Part shown: positions 1-8,420 of the stretch, one piece after another
How positions within the stretch are numbered: the first letter of the stretch is position 1
Layout: every line of letters begins with the position of its first letter
DNA from: CAWUEX02 sp963921305
Lineage (GTDB): Bacteria; Pseudomonadota; Alphaproteobacteria; Rhodospirillales; Rhodospirillaceae
Reading direction: 5' to 3'
Length of the DNA: 64,000 nucleotides
NCBI GenBank assembly: GCA_963921305.4
Contig: CAWUEX030000002.1
Location: forward strand, 3,100,001 to 3,164,000
Position numbers and translations under genes: made by a program
The notes under the pieces: generated by a model
Databases searched by the model: none
Seen by the model: only the letters and a program-made list of their open reading frames with translations
What the model was told of the DNA's origin: nothing

Positions 1-662
1 AGACCTTGGGTGATGGTGGTCGCTGTCGTCGCCGGGGCATCGACGGCAACTTCCTTCGGATTCATCAGGAAGGCATCGGCGAGGCGCCGGATTTCCTTGT
101 CCATGGTCGCTGAGAAGAACAGCGTCTGGCGCAAGGTCGGGACCAGCTTGGCAATGCGCTCGACATCGGGAATGAAGCCCATGTCGAGCATGCGGTCGGC
201 TTCATCGATGACAAAGTATTTGACGTCGTTAAGCAGGATCTTGCCGCGCTCGAACAGATCGAGCAGGCGGCCCGGCGTGGCGATCAGAACGTCGCAGGTT
301 TTTTCCAGCGCCTTTTCCTGATCGGTGAAGCTCTCGCCGCCGATGATCAGCGCCATGCTGAGATCGGCATACTTCGAATACTTGGTGAAGTTGTCGGCGG
401 CCTGCGCGGCCAGTTCCCGCGTCGGGCATAGGATCAAGGCGCGCGGCATGCGGGCTTTCGACCGTCCGGAGCTGAGAATATCGATCATCGGCAGGGTAAA
501 GCCGGCGGTCTTGCCGGTGCCGGTCTGGGCAATGCCCATGACATCGCGGCCCATCAAGGCAATGGGGATCGCTTTGGCTTGGATCGGTGTGGGTTCGGTG
601 TAGCCGGCTTCGAATACGGCTTTCAGCGTGCTCGGCTCTAGGCCCAGATCTTCAAAGGTCAT
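1..662 (-). CDS. DEAD-box ATP-dependent RNA helicase, 3' part beyond the window
   Basis: The first 220 residues of a cytoplasmic RNA helicase that remodels RNA or ribosome assembly intermediates using ATP. Visible core motifs in order: Q motif (PTPIQ, residues 24-28), motif I AQTGTGKT (45-52), PTREL (80-84), TPGR (129-132), DEAD (153-156) and SAT (184-186). The second RecA lobe and the variable C-terminal tail that would separate RhlE, DeaD or SrmB types lie outside the window, so no symbol is given. The ATG at 660-662 is chosen because the Q motif follows at the usual distance. A good minus-strand sigma-70 promoter lies at 732-759, leaving a leader of about 60 nt that contains an inverted repeat, as is common for cold-inducible helicases (inference). 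Confidence 0.93.
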   Translation of the reverse strand, partial: MTFEDLGLEPSTLKAVFEAGYTEPTPIQAKAIPIALMGRDVMGIAQTGTGKTAGFTLPMIDILSSGRSKARMPRALILCPTRELAAQAADNFTKYSKYADLSMALIIGGESFTDQEKALEKTCDVLIATPGRLLDLFERGKILLNDVKYFVIDEADRMLDMGFIPDVERIAKLVPTLRQTLFFSATMDKEIRRLADAFLMNPKEVAVDAPATTATTITQG

Positions 663-692
663 GCAGGTGAAAAGTCCTCGGGGGTTTCTACG

Positions 693-710
693 CACATATC
701 CATATATGTG
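693..710. repeat. Inverted repeat in helicase leader
   Basis: Arms CACATAT (693-699) and ATATGTG (704-710) form a 7-bp perfect inverted repeat with a 4-nt spacer. It falls between the predicted transcription start and the start codon of the helicase gene, so it may be an RNA hairpin in the leader or a protein-binding site. No function is shown by the sequence. Confidence 0.45.
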
Positions 711-731
711 CCCCAACCTCTCTGGGCGCGC

Positions 732-759
732 ACTATATGCAGGACGGTGTTAAAGTCAA
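732..759 (-). promoter_or_regulatory. Sigma-70-type promoter for the DEAD-box helicase gene
   Basis: Read on the minus strand, TTGACT (759-754) and TATAGT (737-732) are separated by 16 nt. This is close to consensus and points at the helicase start at 662. The divergent hydrolase gene starts at 801. Confidence 0.6.
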
Positions 760-800
760 CTTAAAGTCTAGGGAATCAAGGGGTTTCGGGGGGTCGCGGC

Positions 801-1496
801 GTGTCTGACCGTCATCTGGTGCTGTTGCCGGGGCTGTTGTGCGACCATGCGTTGTGGGCGCACCAGAGCGAACACCTGAGCGACATCGCCTCGGTCATGG
901 TCGGCGACCTGACTCGCGATGACAGTATTGCGGCCATGGCCGAGCGCATTCTTGACGAAGCGCCGGACAGCTTTGCCCTGGCCGGGCTGTCGATGGGCGG
1001 CTACGTCGCTCAGGAGGTCATGCGCCAGGAACCGGAGCGGGTGGAGCGTCTGGCCCTGGTGGACACCCAAGCCCGGGCCGACAGCGCCGAACAAGTCAAA
1101 ACGCGCAAAGACCTGATCCGTATCGCCGGCATGGGCAAGTTCAAGGGCGTGACCCCGCGTTTGCTACCGAACCTAGTGCATCACGACCGGCTGGACGATC
1201 CGGCGGTGCGCGACGTGGTGCTGGGCATGGCCGAGCGGGTCGGGCAGGCGGCCTTCGCCCGCCAGCAGACTGCGATCATGGGGCGCAAGGACGGGCGCGG
1301 CGACCTGCATGCCATCCGGGTGCCGACCCTGGTGCTGTGCGGCCGCCAGGACATCCTGACGCCCCCGGCGCTGCACGAAGAGATGGCGGCGGCGATCCAG
1401 GGGGCCAAGCTGGTGACCGTCGAGGACGCGGGTCATCTGGCGCCGCTTGAGCGTCCCGAGGTGGTGACGGACGCGATGCGCGCCTGGCTGAACTGA
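801..1496 (+). CDS. Alpha/beta-hydrolase
   Basis: A 231-residue cytoplasmic serine hydrolase of the alpha/beta fold; substrate unknown. An oxyanion-type LLPGLLCD segment lies at residues 8-15, the nucleophile elbow GLSMGG puts Ser at about 64, the acid is probably the Asp of CGRQD (about 184), and the base is the His of DAGHLAP (about 212), so the triad is complete. The GTG at 801 is used; no better start follows before the conserved N-terminal strand. It stands alone, divergent from the helicase and convergent with the acetyltransferase at 1643. It resembles small MenH/BioH-like hydrolases, but nothing in the context supports a specific pathway. Confidence 0.85.
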   Translation: MSDRHLVLLPGLLCDHALWAHQSEHLSDIASVMVGDLTRDDSIAAMAERILDEAPDSFALAGLSMGGYVAQEVMRQEPERVERLALVDTQARADSAEQVKTRKDLIRIAGMGKFKGVTPRLLPNLVHHDRLDDPAVRDVVLGMAERVGQAAFARQQTAIMGRKDGRGDLHAIRVPTLVLCGRQDILTPPALHEEMAAAIQGAKLVTVEDAGHLAPLERPEVVTDAMRAWLN

Positions 1497-1530
1497 GCCC
1501 AAAAAAGATAAATCGCGGGAAAAATCGAGG

Positions 1531-1624
1531 AACGAGCCCATGCACGCCACGGGTTTGTGCGGGGTCGATCTGTATTCGTGAATGAATTCAATGGCTTATT
1601 TCTGAGTCAAACGAGCCCATGCAC
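1531..1624. repeat. 15-bp direct repeat pair between convergent genes
   Basis: AACGAGCCCATGCAC occurs at 1531-1545 and again at 1610-1624, 79 bp apart, in the 146-bp gap between the hydrolase and acetyltransferase 3' ends. The intervening sequence is A+T-rich and has no gene. It could be a scar of a lost insertion or a slippage product. Confidence 0.5.
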
Positions 1625-1642
1625 AACATTATTTCGCGGATT

Positions 1643-2149
1643 TTAGTCACTAGTTGATGCAAACGCCGTCAGTTGCTCTCCGGCGACGCGGTAATAGACT
1701 TTGTTGTCGACCGGCTGGGCGCCAAGACGGGCGTAGAAGGCCATGGCCTCCGGGTTCGAGGTTTCGGTGGTCCAGTCGAACCGTCCGCAATTGTGCTCCA
1801 GGGCGTAGCGGGCGAGGAAGTTCATAAGAGCGTGCCCCGCGCCCGATCCGCGATGTGCAGCGTCGACGAACAGGTCCTTCATGAACAACTGGCCTTGACA
1901 GGCGGGCGCGGGATAGACGATGGCGAAGGTGGCGAGGCCGATGGGGGTATCGCCATCGCAGGCGAGGGCAACTGAAGTCGAAGATTGCGGCCCCAGCACC
2001 TGATCGCGGACATAGGCTTGCACGTCTTGGGGCGTCAGGGCCTCGGCTATGCGGTAGTGCTCGTACAGGCGCAGAAATAACGGCCAGAGCGCCTCGGCGT
2101 CTGAGGCCTCACAGAGACGGATGTTGGGTGATTGTGCGGCAGCGGCCAT
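1643..2149 (-). CDS. GNAT-family N-acetyltransferase
   Basis: A 168-residue single-domain GNAT enzyme that would transfer an acetyl group from acetyl-CoA to an amine; the acceptor is unknown. The N-terminal strand NIRLCEASDAEAL, the central LFMKDLFVDAAHRGSGAGHALM segment holding the acetyl-CoA pyrophosphate loop (motif A, R-G-S-G-A-G), and the C-terminal NPEAMAFYARLGA helix (motif B) are all present in family order. The ATG at 2149 is preferred over a TTG four codons upstream because GAGG lies 6 nt before it. It resembles diamine N-acetyltransferase-like members, but that is only a fold-level similarity. Confidence 0.85.
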   Translation of the reverse strand: MAAAAQSPNIRLCEASDAEALWPLFLRLYEHYRIAEALTPQDVQAYVRDQVLGPQSSTSVALACDGDTPIGLATFAIVYPAPACQGQLFMKDLFVDAAHRGSGAGHALMNFLARYALEHNCGRFDWTTETSNPEAMAFYARLGAQPVDNKVYYRVAGEQLTAFASTSD

Positions 2150-2225
2150 GGGCAACCTCAATGCGGGCTATGAGCGGCGTTCAAGCTATCCATAGCCTAC
2201 TTGAGCGGCGGGGTGGCCGGGCATG

Positions 2226-2265
2226 AAAAAACCCGGTTCCCGCCCTTGCGCGGCGGGTTTGGGTT
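2226..2265 (-). terminator. Possible minus-strand hairpin terminator
   Basis: CCCGCC (2239-2244) pairs with GGCGGG (2252-2257), with an outer AACCC/GGGTT stem. A six-A run at 2226-2231 would read as U's on the minus strand. No minus-strand gene ends just to the right, so it may instead be a leader structure upstream of rpmJ. Confidence 0.3.
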
Positions 2266-2345
2266 GGGTATAAGCCCCCATCTTCCGGTCAGGGCTTGCC
2301 CGAAACCGGGCTCAACGAAAGCCGATACGCAGAAGGATAAGCACC

Positions 2346-2471
2346 GTGAAAGTGCGCTGCTCATTGAAATCCGCGAAAAAGCGGGACAAAAACTGCCGCA
2401 TCGTACGCCGCAAAGGCCGCGTTTACGTGATCAATAAGCGTAACCCGCGCTTCAAGGCCCGCCAGGGGTAA
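2346..2471 (+). CDS. rpmJ: 50S ribosomal protein L36
   Basis: A 41-residue basic ribosomal protein of the large subunit. The translation starts MKVRCSLKSAKKRDKNCRIV and ends NPRFKARQG, matching the alphaproteobacterial 41-aa form. The pattern of one Cys near residue 5 and one at about 17, rather than the full zinc-binding CxxC...CxxxxH set, is what that form normally shows. The GTG start at 2346 is supported by AAGGA at 2333-2337. The gene is monocistronic and followed by a strong terminator at 2521-2547. It is a stand-alone copy rather than part of the spc operon, which is usual in this class. Confidence 0.95.
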   Translation: MKVRCSLKSAKKRDKNCRIVRRKGRVYVINKRNPRFKARQG

Positions 2472-2520
2472 TCCCAGGCGACATACGACGCGCCGCCCCG
2501 GGTTGGGGGGATGCACCAAG

Positions 2521-2547
2521 AACCGCGGTCACCCGCGGTTTTTGTTT
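2521..2547 (+). terminator. Rho-independent terminator after rpmJ
   Basis: AACCGCGG (2521-2528) pairs perfectly with CCGCGGTT (2533-2540) across a 4-nt loop and runs into TTTGTTT, 50 nt downstream of the rpmJ stop. Confidence 0.85.
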
Positions 2548-2576
2548 GTCTGGAGCGTGGCTCCCAATTCTGAACC

Positions 2577-3050
2577 TTATTGCTGAGTGTCCTTGCCGGA
2601 GGGTTGCTCACCCTTTATGCGCCTTGAGGCCTGAACTAGTAGCAAAAATATGAAAAAGGCCGAGAAAGATAGGGTGAATGACGGCAATAGCATCAATTGG
2701 TCCTGCTCCCGCCTTAATTCTTCCAACAAAGCGGCCTTAATCTGGCTATGCCTGCCCTGGGCCTGTTCGATCAAGGCGCTTCCCTGATCTAGGCTAATAT
2801 CCAGGTCTGACACCAGACGCATCATCTCCAGAAATCCAGCGTCAAATTCGTGACGTTCGACGGTCTCGATCATCGCCGAGTATTGCCTGCTAGCGCCGAA
2901 ATCGTGTGCCCAGAGCGTGCCAAGCAGCACACACATGATCACCCAGACAGACCGGATCACCGTTCCCGTTTTGCTTGGGTAAAGCGCATAGGAAATCAGA
3001 ACCATGAGGCCGAGGGCGAAACACAAGATAAATGAGATAGCGATGTACAT
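2577..3050 (-). CDS. Small membrane protein of unknown function
   Basis: Not recognised. A 157-residue protein starting MYIAISFILCFALGLMVLIS. It has a hydrophobic N-terminal helix (residues 1-20), a second one at about 33-48, a roughly 60-residue charged and probably helical middle rich in Glu, Gln and Arg, and a C-terminal hydrophobic helix (FTLSFSAFFIFLLLV) followed by a basic tail. The layout suggests an inner-membrane protein with a periplasmic or cytoplasmic coiled-coil domain. The open frame extends upstream to 3254 but overlaps the tannase-like gene, and the residues there look out-of-frame, so 3050 is taken as the start. It follows the tannase-like gene by 40 bp and may be co-transcribed. 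Confidence 0.55.
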   Translation of the reverse strand: MYIAISFILCFALGLMVLISYALYPSKTGTVIRSVWVIMCVLLGTLWAHDFGASRQYSAMIETVERHEFDAGFLEMMRLVSDLDISLDQGSALIEQAQGRHSQIKAALLEELRREQDQLMLLPSFTLSFSAFFIFLLLVQASRRIKGEQPSGKDTQQ

Positions 3051-3090
3051 GCTCGGAGCCTTTAATCCTGATGAAATTGCCAGATTGCCC

Positions 3091-4686
3091 TTACTTCCTC
3101 TGCCAGTTGGCCGGGTCGGCGGGATCGCCAGTGCCGGTGAATACCGAACCGGCGGGGTACGGATATAGCGTCCGCGCGGCGTCGATTTGGGCCGGATCGA
3201 GCGGGAACTGATCGGCGTAGTTCGCCGGCGCACCCGAGGTGCGGTAGGCCTCAAGGCTGTCTGGCGCTTCGCCGCGTTCCACCCAAGCTTCCATGACGGA
3301 TAAATAGTCAGCTATGTCGACGCCCGGTCCGCCGCGGCAATGACGCATGCCGGGCAGGAAGAACATCCGTAGAAAGTCAGGCACAGCCTCGCCTCCGAAG
3401 GCTTCAACCTGGGCCTGATGGAAAAACAGCGACGAGGCGGGAATGGCGTCGGTGTCCGACCAGCCGTGGTAGATCAGAACCTTGCCGCCTTGGGAGGTGA
3501 AGTCCTCCAGTTTGCGGCCGTCGTCGCCGAAGTCCAACAGCCCGCCGACGGGACTGCCGGTGGCCCCGTGTTCAGCAAAATCGAATTGAGACAGAGTCGC
3601 TTGCAGCCCAATCTTGCGATCAAGGATGAAGCGGGTGCTGCCGGCGCGGCGGGGCGGATTGCCGTCCACGCTGAGGAACGCTGAAGTCCAATCCCGTTCC
3701 GTGCCCTTGGCATAACCCATGGCGTAAAACGGGGAACCGTCAGCGCGGCGCGCGCCGTCGTAAATCTTTTGCGCGGCGGTGACCTGCTCTGCCGTCAGAC
3801 AACCCTCTGCATCATCCCCCATGCAAGTGAGAGACGCCGGGTCGAAGGCACAGGACTGGGGATCGCCGATGACCCCGTCCGCAAGGCCGTCATCCATCTC
3901 GCAGGCGGCGAGCACGGCATCATTGAGCAGGGCCAGTGCCTCAGGCGTGAAGATCGGGCTGCCATCCGCCCGCTGCGAGGCCTGATAGGCAAACACGTTG
4001 TGCGGCGAGACCATCTCCATGGCCGGCGCGCCAGCGATGACGCCATCGAAGTCGTCGGGATACATCAGGGCTGCGGTCAGGCCCTGACGGCCGCCGGTGG
4101 AGCAACCGCGGATATAAGCGTAGTCCTGCGCTTTGCCGTAGTGAGAGGCGATCACTGCCTTGGCCAGGCGCGTGGCGCGATGGGTGGCGCGGTGCTGCCA
4201 GTCCATCACCAGTTCCGGATCCGTGGTGAAGGCGTAGCGGTCACCGCCCTGCGGCGTGGTGTGGCCCATGTCGGTGGTGGCCACGGCATAGCCGCGGGCG
4301 AGCGCATCGTTGCCTTGCTCAGAGCGGATGACCCCACATAGACCGCCGCAACCGGTGAACAGGAAGCGGCCATTCCATTCGGCGGGCAGGCGCACCTCGA
4401 CGCCCGTTTCGGGCGCGATAACAGCCAGCGCACGGCAATGGGCCGGCAGACCGGCGGTGGCCGGAATGTCTTCGGCGTCGGTCACAGTGGTGACGCTGCC
4501 CACAGCGTCTGTGAAATCTTCGGCGACCAGGCTAGCGCAGGTGCCCAATGCTCCTGAGGACTTGTCCTGCGGGGCGGTTGCGGTGGGTGCGTTCGTGGTG
4601 GTTTCGGATTCACCGCAGGCGGCGAGCATCAACACGGACAGTGCGGCAAAGACGCGGAATGCCGGTGAGGCAGGTAAGCGCGGCAT
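3091..4686 (-). CDS. Tannase/feruloyl esterase family lipoprotein
   Basis: A 531-residue exported ester hydrolase of the tannase/feruloyl esterase family, which cleaves ester bonds of plant phenolics such as gallate or hydroxycinnamate esters. A lipoprotein signal ends in LAAC (Cys 24), so it is probably anchored in the envelope. The nucleophile is Ser 196 in GCSTGGRQG, the acid is probably in HGWSDTDAI and the base His in MRHCRGG, with the Cys pair flanking the active site that is typical of the family. Length is normal. It lies between pyruvate kinase and a small membrane protein, all on the minus strand. Substrate cannot be read from the sequence. Confidence 0.88.
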   Translation of the reverse strand: MPRLPASPAFRVFAALSVLMLAACGESETTTNAPTATAPQDKSSGALGTCASLVAEDFTDAVGSVTTVTDAEDIPATAGLPAHCRALAVIAPETGVEVRLPAEWNGRFLFTGCGGLCGVIRSEQGNDALARGYAVATTDMGHTTPQGGDRYAFTTDPELVMDWQHRATHRATRLAKAVIASHYGKAQDYAYIRGCSTGGRQGLTAALMYPDDFDGVIAGAPAMEMVSPHNVFAYQASQRADGSPIFTPEALALLNDAVLAACEMDDGLADGVIGDPQSCAFDPASLTCMGDDAEGCLTAEQVTAAQKIYDGARRADGSPFYAMGYAKGTERDWTSAFLSVDGNPPRRAGSTRFILDRKIGLQATLSQFDFAEHGATGSPVGGLLDFGDDGRKLEDFTSQGGKVLIYHGWSDTDAIPASSLFFHQAQVEAFGGEAVPDFLRMFFLPGMRHCRGGPGVDIADYLSVMEAWVERGEAPDSLEAYRTSGAPANYADQFPLDPAQIDAARTLYPYPAGSVFTGTGDPADPANWQRK

Positions 4687-4736
4687 GGCGATGTCTCCTC
4701 TCGGTGCTGGCCTCAGCAGATGCCCGGAGACCGAGT

Positions 4737-6164
4737 TTACGCCTGTTCGCCGACCCGCACGACCCTGATCATGTTGGTGGACCCGACCGTGCCAAAGGGG
4801 ATGCCGGCGGTGACGATGAGGGCGTCGTTGGTCTGCGCCAAGCCCTCCTGCACAGCGGTTTCTATGGCCATGGAGCCGATGTCCTCATCAGGCGTGTGGC
4901 CCTCATTAACGACCGCGTGAACGCCCCAGACCAAGGCAAAGCGGCGGGCGACAGCCTCGCTGGGCGTCAGGCACAGCACCCGGGCGGGCGGGCGCTCGCG
5001 GGCGGCGCGCAGGGTGGTCGAGCCCGACGTGGTGTAGGTGACGATGGCGCGGGCTTTGAGTTGGGTGGCGATCTGCCGGGCCGCGGCGGTGATGGCGTCC
5101 GGCGCGGTTTCACCTGCGATGTCGTGCCCGGCGGCCATCAGGCTGATGTAATGCTCATCGCCTTCGACCTGCGAGATAATGCGGTCCATGGTCGTCACAG
5201 CGCGCACCGGGTAAGACCCGGCAGCGGTTTCCGCCGACAGCATCACCGCATCGGCGCCGTCATAGACGGCGGTGGCGACGTCTGACGCCTCGGCGCGGGT
5301 GGGCATGGGCGAGCTGATCATGGATTCCAGCATCTGGGTGGCGACGACCGAGGGCTTACCCGCTTTGCGGCAGGCGCGGATGATGCGTTTCTGCAGCACC
5401 GGAACTTGCTCCAGCGGCACTTCGACCCCAAGGTCGCCGCGGGCGATCATGACTCCATCCGCCGTCTCAACGATCTCGTCCAAGTGACTCAAAGCAGATG
5501 GTTTTTCCAGCTTGGCAATGACGGTGGCGCGGTTGTTGACGCGAGCCTTGAGCTCGGCCACGTCGGTCGGGCTTTGCACGAACGACAAGGCAACCCAGTC
5601 GGCCCCCTGGTCGAGACCGAAGTCCAGGTCGTCCTTGTCTTTGTCGGTCATCGCCGGCAGCGGCAAGGTCACATCGGGAACATTCACGCCTTTGCGGTTG
5701 GTCAGGGTGCCGGGGACGATGACCTTGGTTTCAGCCCAGTCCGGCCCGCAGTCGAGGACCTCAAAGCGCAGGTGACCGTCGTTAACCAGCAGGGTCGCGC
5801 CGGGTTTCAGGGCGGCGAAGATTTCTTCATGGGGTAGGGTGACGCGTTCTTCGCTGCCCGGCGCGTCGTCCATGTCGAGGCGAAAGGTGGCGCCCGGCTT
5901 AAGCACCACGCCTTCATCGTTGGCAAAGGTGCCGACGCGCAACTTCGGGCCCTGCAGGTCCATGAGGATGCCGACGGGGCGTTTGACTTCTTTCTCCAGG
6001 GCGCGGATGTCGGCGACGCGCTTGGCGTGGTCTTCGTGGCTGCCGTGGCTGAAGTTGAGGCGGAAGACATCGGCGCCGGCGTCGAACAGATCGGCGATGA
6101 CATCGGCGTCCGAGGAGGCGGGGCCGAGGGTGGCGATAATTTTGGCACGGCGTTTACGGGTCAT
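4737..6164 (-). CDS. pyk: Pyruvate kinase
   Basis: Catalyses phosphoenolpyruvate plus ADP to pyruvate plus ATP, the last step of glycolysis, in the cytoplasm. At 475 residues it is full length. The N-terminal TKIVATLGPAS-type strand appears here as AKIIATLGPASS, followed by RLNFSHG, the active-site EKPSALSHLDEIVETADG stretch and MIARGDLGVE, which binds the divalent metal and phosphate, then MLESMI and the C-terminal allosteric domain. The start ATG at 6164 is the only one compatible with the family N-terminus. It is monocistronic or loosely linked to the tannase-like gene 50 bp downstream. Confidence 0.97.
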   Translation of the reverse strand: MTRKRRAKIIATLGPASSDADVIADLFDAGADVFRLNFSHGSHEDHAKRVADIRALEKEVKRPVGILMDLQGPKLRVGTFANDEGVVLKPGATFRLDMDDAPGSEERVTLPHEEIFAALKPGATLLVNDGHLRFEVLDCGPDWAETKVIVPGTLTNRKGVNVPDVTLPLPAMTDKDKDDLDFGLDQGADWVALSFVQSPTDVAELKARVNNRATVIAKLEKPSALSHLDEIVETADGVMIARGDLGVEVPLEQVPVLQKRIIRACRKAGKPSVVATQMLESMISSPMPTRAEASDVATAVYDGADAVMLSAETAAGSYPVRAVTTMDRIISQVEGDEHYISLMAAGHDIAGETAPDAITAAARQIATQLKARAIVTYTTSGSTTLRAARERPPARVLCLTPSEAVARRFALVWGVHAVVNEGHTPDEDIGSMAIETAVQEGLAQTNDALIVTAGIPFGTVGSTNMIRVVRVGEQA

Positions 6165-6252
6165 GAACCGTACCCTACGCCGCTCCTGGTTTTGCCGCCA
6201 GGGGTGCCAGTGGGATTGCCTGGGAATGTCATCAAGGCGACATGCGGCGAGA

Positions 6253-7140
6253 CTAGGTCACCCGAGGGGTGCCTTTGCGGGCCAGCCAGATACCGGCCAG
6301 CACCGCGGCGATGCCGGCGGCTTTGTCGAGGGTCACGACTTCGTTGAGGACGATCCAGCCGAGAATGGCGGTGCCCACCGGCTGCACCAGCAGCGCCACG
6401 GCGCCGAAACTGGCCGGCAAGTATGCGAGTGCGCCTGTCACCAGGGACTGGCCGCCGACCTGGCAGATGTAGGCGAGCCCGAACAGCCACAGCCAACCGC
6501 TGAAGGTGAGCGGGATGAAGCGCTCGCCCATGAGCCAACCACCAAGGGCGAGGATCACCCCCGCAGTCAGGCCGCCGATGGCCAACACGGCCGCGATGGA
6601 CGCCCGGCGGCGCACCCGGGCGACGGTGAGAATGTAGCCGGCGTAGAACATGGCGGTGAGCACCGACAGGGCGTCCCCCAGAACCGTGTCTGCCGAAACC
6701 GCGAAGCTGGCGCGCATCAGAATGGCCGCGCCGGCCAGAGCGAGCGCCAGTCCGCCCAGAAATACGCGGGTCACGCGTTCATGGAACAGCACGAAGGCGG
6801 CCAGCGCCACGAACACCGGTGCGGTGTTGGCCAGCACGGTGGCATTGGCGACGGTGGTCAGGCCGATCGAGATATGCCAGGCGGCGAGGTCAGCGGCATA
6901 GAACACGCCGGACAGTATGATGATCCATACGTCGCGGAGATCGGTGGGCCAGCCGCGTGCCGGGACGTCCACGCCATCGTGTTTTTCCAGCGCCATCCAT
7001 AGCCAGAACACCGGCAGCGGCAGTAGCATGCGGTAGGCGCCGGTGGCGATGGGTCCGACCTCGCTGAGGCGTACGAAGATCGCCGACGACGACAGAATCA
7101 GGGCGCCGAGCAATACGGCGGGCAGGGCAAGACGGGCCAT
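6253..7140 (-). CDS. EamA/DMT-superfamily transporter
   Basis: A 295-residue inner-membrane protein with about ten hydrophobic segments in two similar halves of five, the hallmark of the drug/metabolite transporter (EamA) fold. The second half contains the LVQPVGTAILGWIVLNEVV signature-like segment, with its conserved Pro and Glu, near residue 260. Members export amino acids, metabolites or drugs; the substrate here is unknown. The C-terminus ends in a short basic tail. It is transcribed on the minus strand, divergent from the N-formylglutamate amidohydrolase gene, with about 95 bp between the starts. Confidence 0.88.
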   Translation of the reverse strand: MARLALPAVLLGALILSSSAIFVRLSEVGPIATGAYRMLLPLPVFWLWMALEKHDGVDVPARGWPTDLRDVWIIILSGVFYAADLAAWHISIGLTTVANATVLANTAPVFVALAAFVLFHERVTRVFLGGLALALAGAAILMRASFAVSADTVLGDALSVLTAMFYAGYILTVARVRRRASIAAVLAIGGLTAGVILALGGWLMGERFIPLTFSGWLWLFGLAYICQVGGQSLVTGALAYLPASFGAVALLVQPVGTAILGWIVLNEVVTLDKAAGIAAVLAGIWLARKGTPRVT

Positions 7141-7235
7141 AACGAAAGGTGTTCAGATGTTACTTGTGCCGGACGCGGAATTCCGCAGGATGGGCGGCGT
7201 TTATAGCATTGTTGTGGTGAGAACGAGACAGCGCC

Positions 7236-8036
7236 GTGGCGTCAGAGTTTATGTGTCCAGCAGAGTTGTCCCCCGGTGACCCGGCGCCGGTGAAGGTGCT
7301 CCATCCCCAGGCCGACGCGCCGCTACTGCTGATCGCAGATCACGGCGGCAATGCGGTGCCGGCGGCGATGAAGGGGCTGGGCATGGATGACGCTGAGTTG
7401 ACCCGCCACATCGCCTGGGACCCGGGCGCGGCGAACGTTGCGGCGGGACTGGCGGAGGCGCTCGGGGTGACGGCGGTGGTGGCGCAGTACTCGCGCTTGA
7501 TCGCCGATCCCAACCGCCCGCTCGGCGACGATGCGTGTATGCCAAAGATGAGCGACGGCACTGAGGTGCCGGCCAACCAAAACATCAGCCAGGACGAGCG
7601 GGCGCGGCGGGCCTCGTTGTTCTACTGGCCGTATCACACCGCTGTGGAGGCTGAGAGCGCGCGGCTCAGGCAACGGGGGCAGGTGCCGATGATTTTGGCG
7701 GTGCATTCCTTCACGCCCGATTACCAGGAGGAAGACCGTCCCTGGCACATCGGCATTATGTCAGCGGCGGACCGGCGGCTGGCTGAGGCGTTGTTGCAGG
7801 CGCTGAGGGCGCGGGGGGACCTTGAGGTCGGCGACAACCAGCCCTATTCAGGAGTAGACCTCGGCTATTCGATCCGTCTGCACGGCAGCACCCAGGGGCT
7901 GGCTCATGCGCAGATCGAAATCCGCCAGGACCTGTTGGCTGATGCCGCCGGTGTTGCCCGGTGGGTCGGCATTCTGAGCGAGATTCTGACGCCGCTGATG
8001 GATGATCCGGACCTGCAAGAAATCGAGTTTTACTAG
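7236..8036 (+). CDS. N-formylglutamate amidohydrolase family protein
   Basis: A 266-residue zinc hydrolase-fold enzyme of the family that includes HutG-type N-formylglutamate deformylase (N-formyl-L-glutamate to formate plus glutamate). Visible features are LLIADHGGNAVP, HIAWDPGA, YSRLIADPNRP, AVHSFTPD, VGDNQPYSG and the C-terminal HAQIEIRQDL. The conserved His, Asp, Asn and Glu positions are intact. The GTG at 7236 is the first start; an ATG at 7251 is also possible. No hut genes are nearby, so a histidine-degradation role is not supported. The stop codon lies in a 14-bp tandem repeat. It precedes the DUF1244 gene by 28 bp and is likely co-transcribed. Confidence 0.85.
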   Translation: MASEFMCPAELSPGDPAPVKVLHPQADAPLLLIADHGGNAVPAAMKGLGMDDAELTRHIAWDPGAANVAAGLAEALGVTAVVAQYSRLIADPNRPLGDDACMPKMSDGTEVPANQNISQDERARRASLFYWPYHTAVEAESARLRQRGQVPMILAVHSFTPDYQEEDRPWHIGIMSAADRRLAEALLQALRARGDLEVGDNQPYSGVDLGYSIRLHGSTQGLAHAQIEIRQDLLADAAGVARWVGILSEILTPLMDDPDLQEIEFY

Positions 8037-8050
8037 TCGAGTTTTACTAA
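8023..8050. repeat. 14-bp tandem duplication across a stop codon
   Basis: TCGAGTTTTACTAG at 8023-8036 is followed directly by TCGAGTTTTACTAA at 8037-8050. The first copy contains the TAG stop of the upstream gene and the second contains an in-frame TAA, so the stop region is duplicated. Confidence 0.75.
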
Positions 8051-8064
8051 GAGGATTTTCAACG

Positions 8065-8382
8065 ATGGACGAGCAAATCCGCATTCAGATCGAAGCCGCC
8101 GCCTTTCGCGGTTTGGTGCAACACCTGCAAAAGCGTACGGACGTGCAGAACATTGACCTGATGGGATTGTCCGGCTTTTGCCGCAACTGCCTGGCCAAGT
8201 GGGTCAAAGCGGCGTCAGAACACTACGGCGCGCCGATGGATTACGACCAGGCGCGGGAATACGTCTACGGCATGCCCTATGGCGAATGGAAAGACAAACA
8301 CCAGGCCGAAGCATCGGACGCGCAGAAGGCCAAGTTCGACGCCTCCAAGGACAAGCACGCCGAAATCTCGGTGGTGGAGTAA
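8065..8382 (+). CDS. DUF1244 family protein
   Basis: A 105-residue soluble protein of the conserved proteobacterial DUF1244 family; function unknown. The signature SGFCRNCLAKW, with a Cys-x-x-Cys pair at about residues 36-39, followed by YGMPYGEWK, is clear. The Cys pair suggests metal or redox chemistry, but that is inference. The ATG at 8065 is preferred because GAGG lies upstream in the spacer; an in-frame ATG at 8002 lies inside the previous gene. A lysine- and aspartate-rich tail follows the conserved core. It ends tail-to-tail with the GT61 gene. Confidence 0.9.
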   Translation: MDEQIRIQIEAAAFRGLVQHLQKRTDVQNIDLMGLSGFCRNCLAKWVKAASEHYGAPMDYDQAREYVYGMPYGEWKDKHQAEASDAQKAKFDASKDKHAEISVVE

Positions 8383-8420
8383 GTGTCCAGATGTCTGCGC
8401 CGCACCGTCCTTATCGGCGG

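Noticed and set aside
2577..3254. Longer version of the small membrane protein starting at 3254
   Set aside because: The added 68 residues are Arg/Pro/Thr-rich antiphase sequence from the overlapping tannase-like gene.
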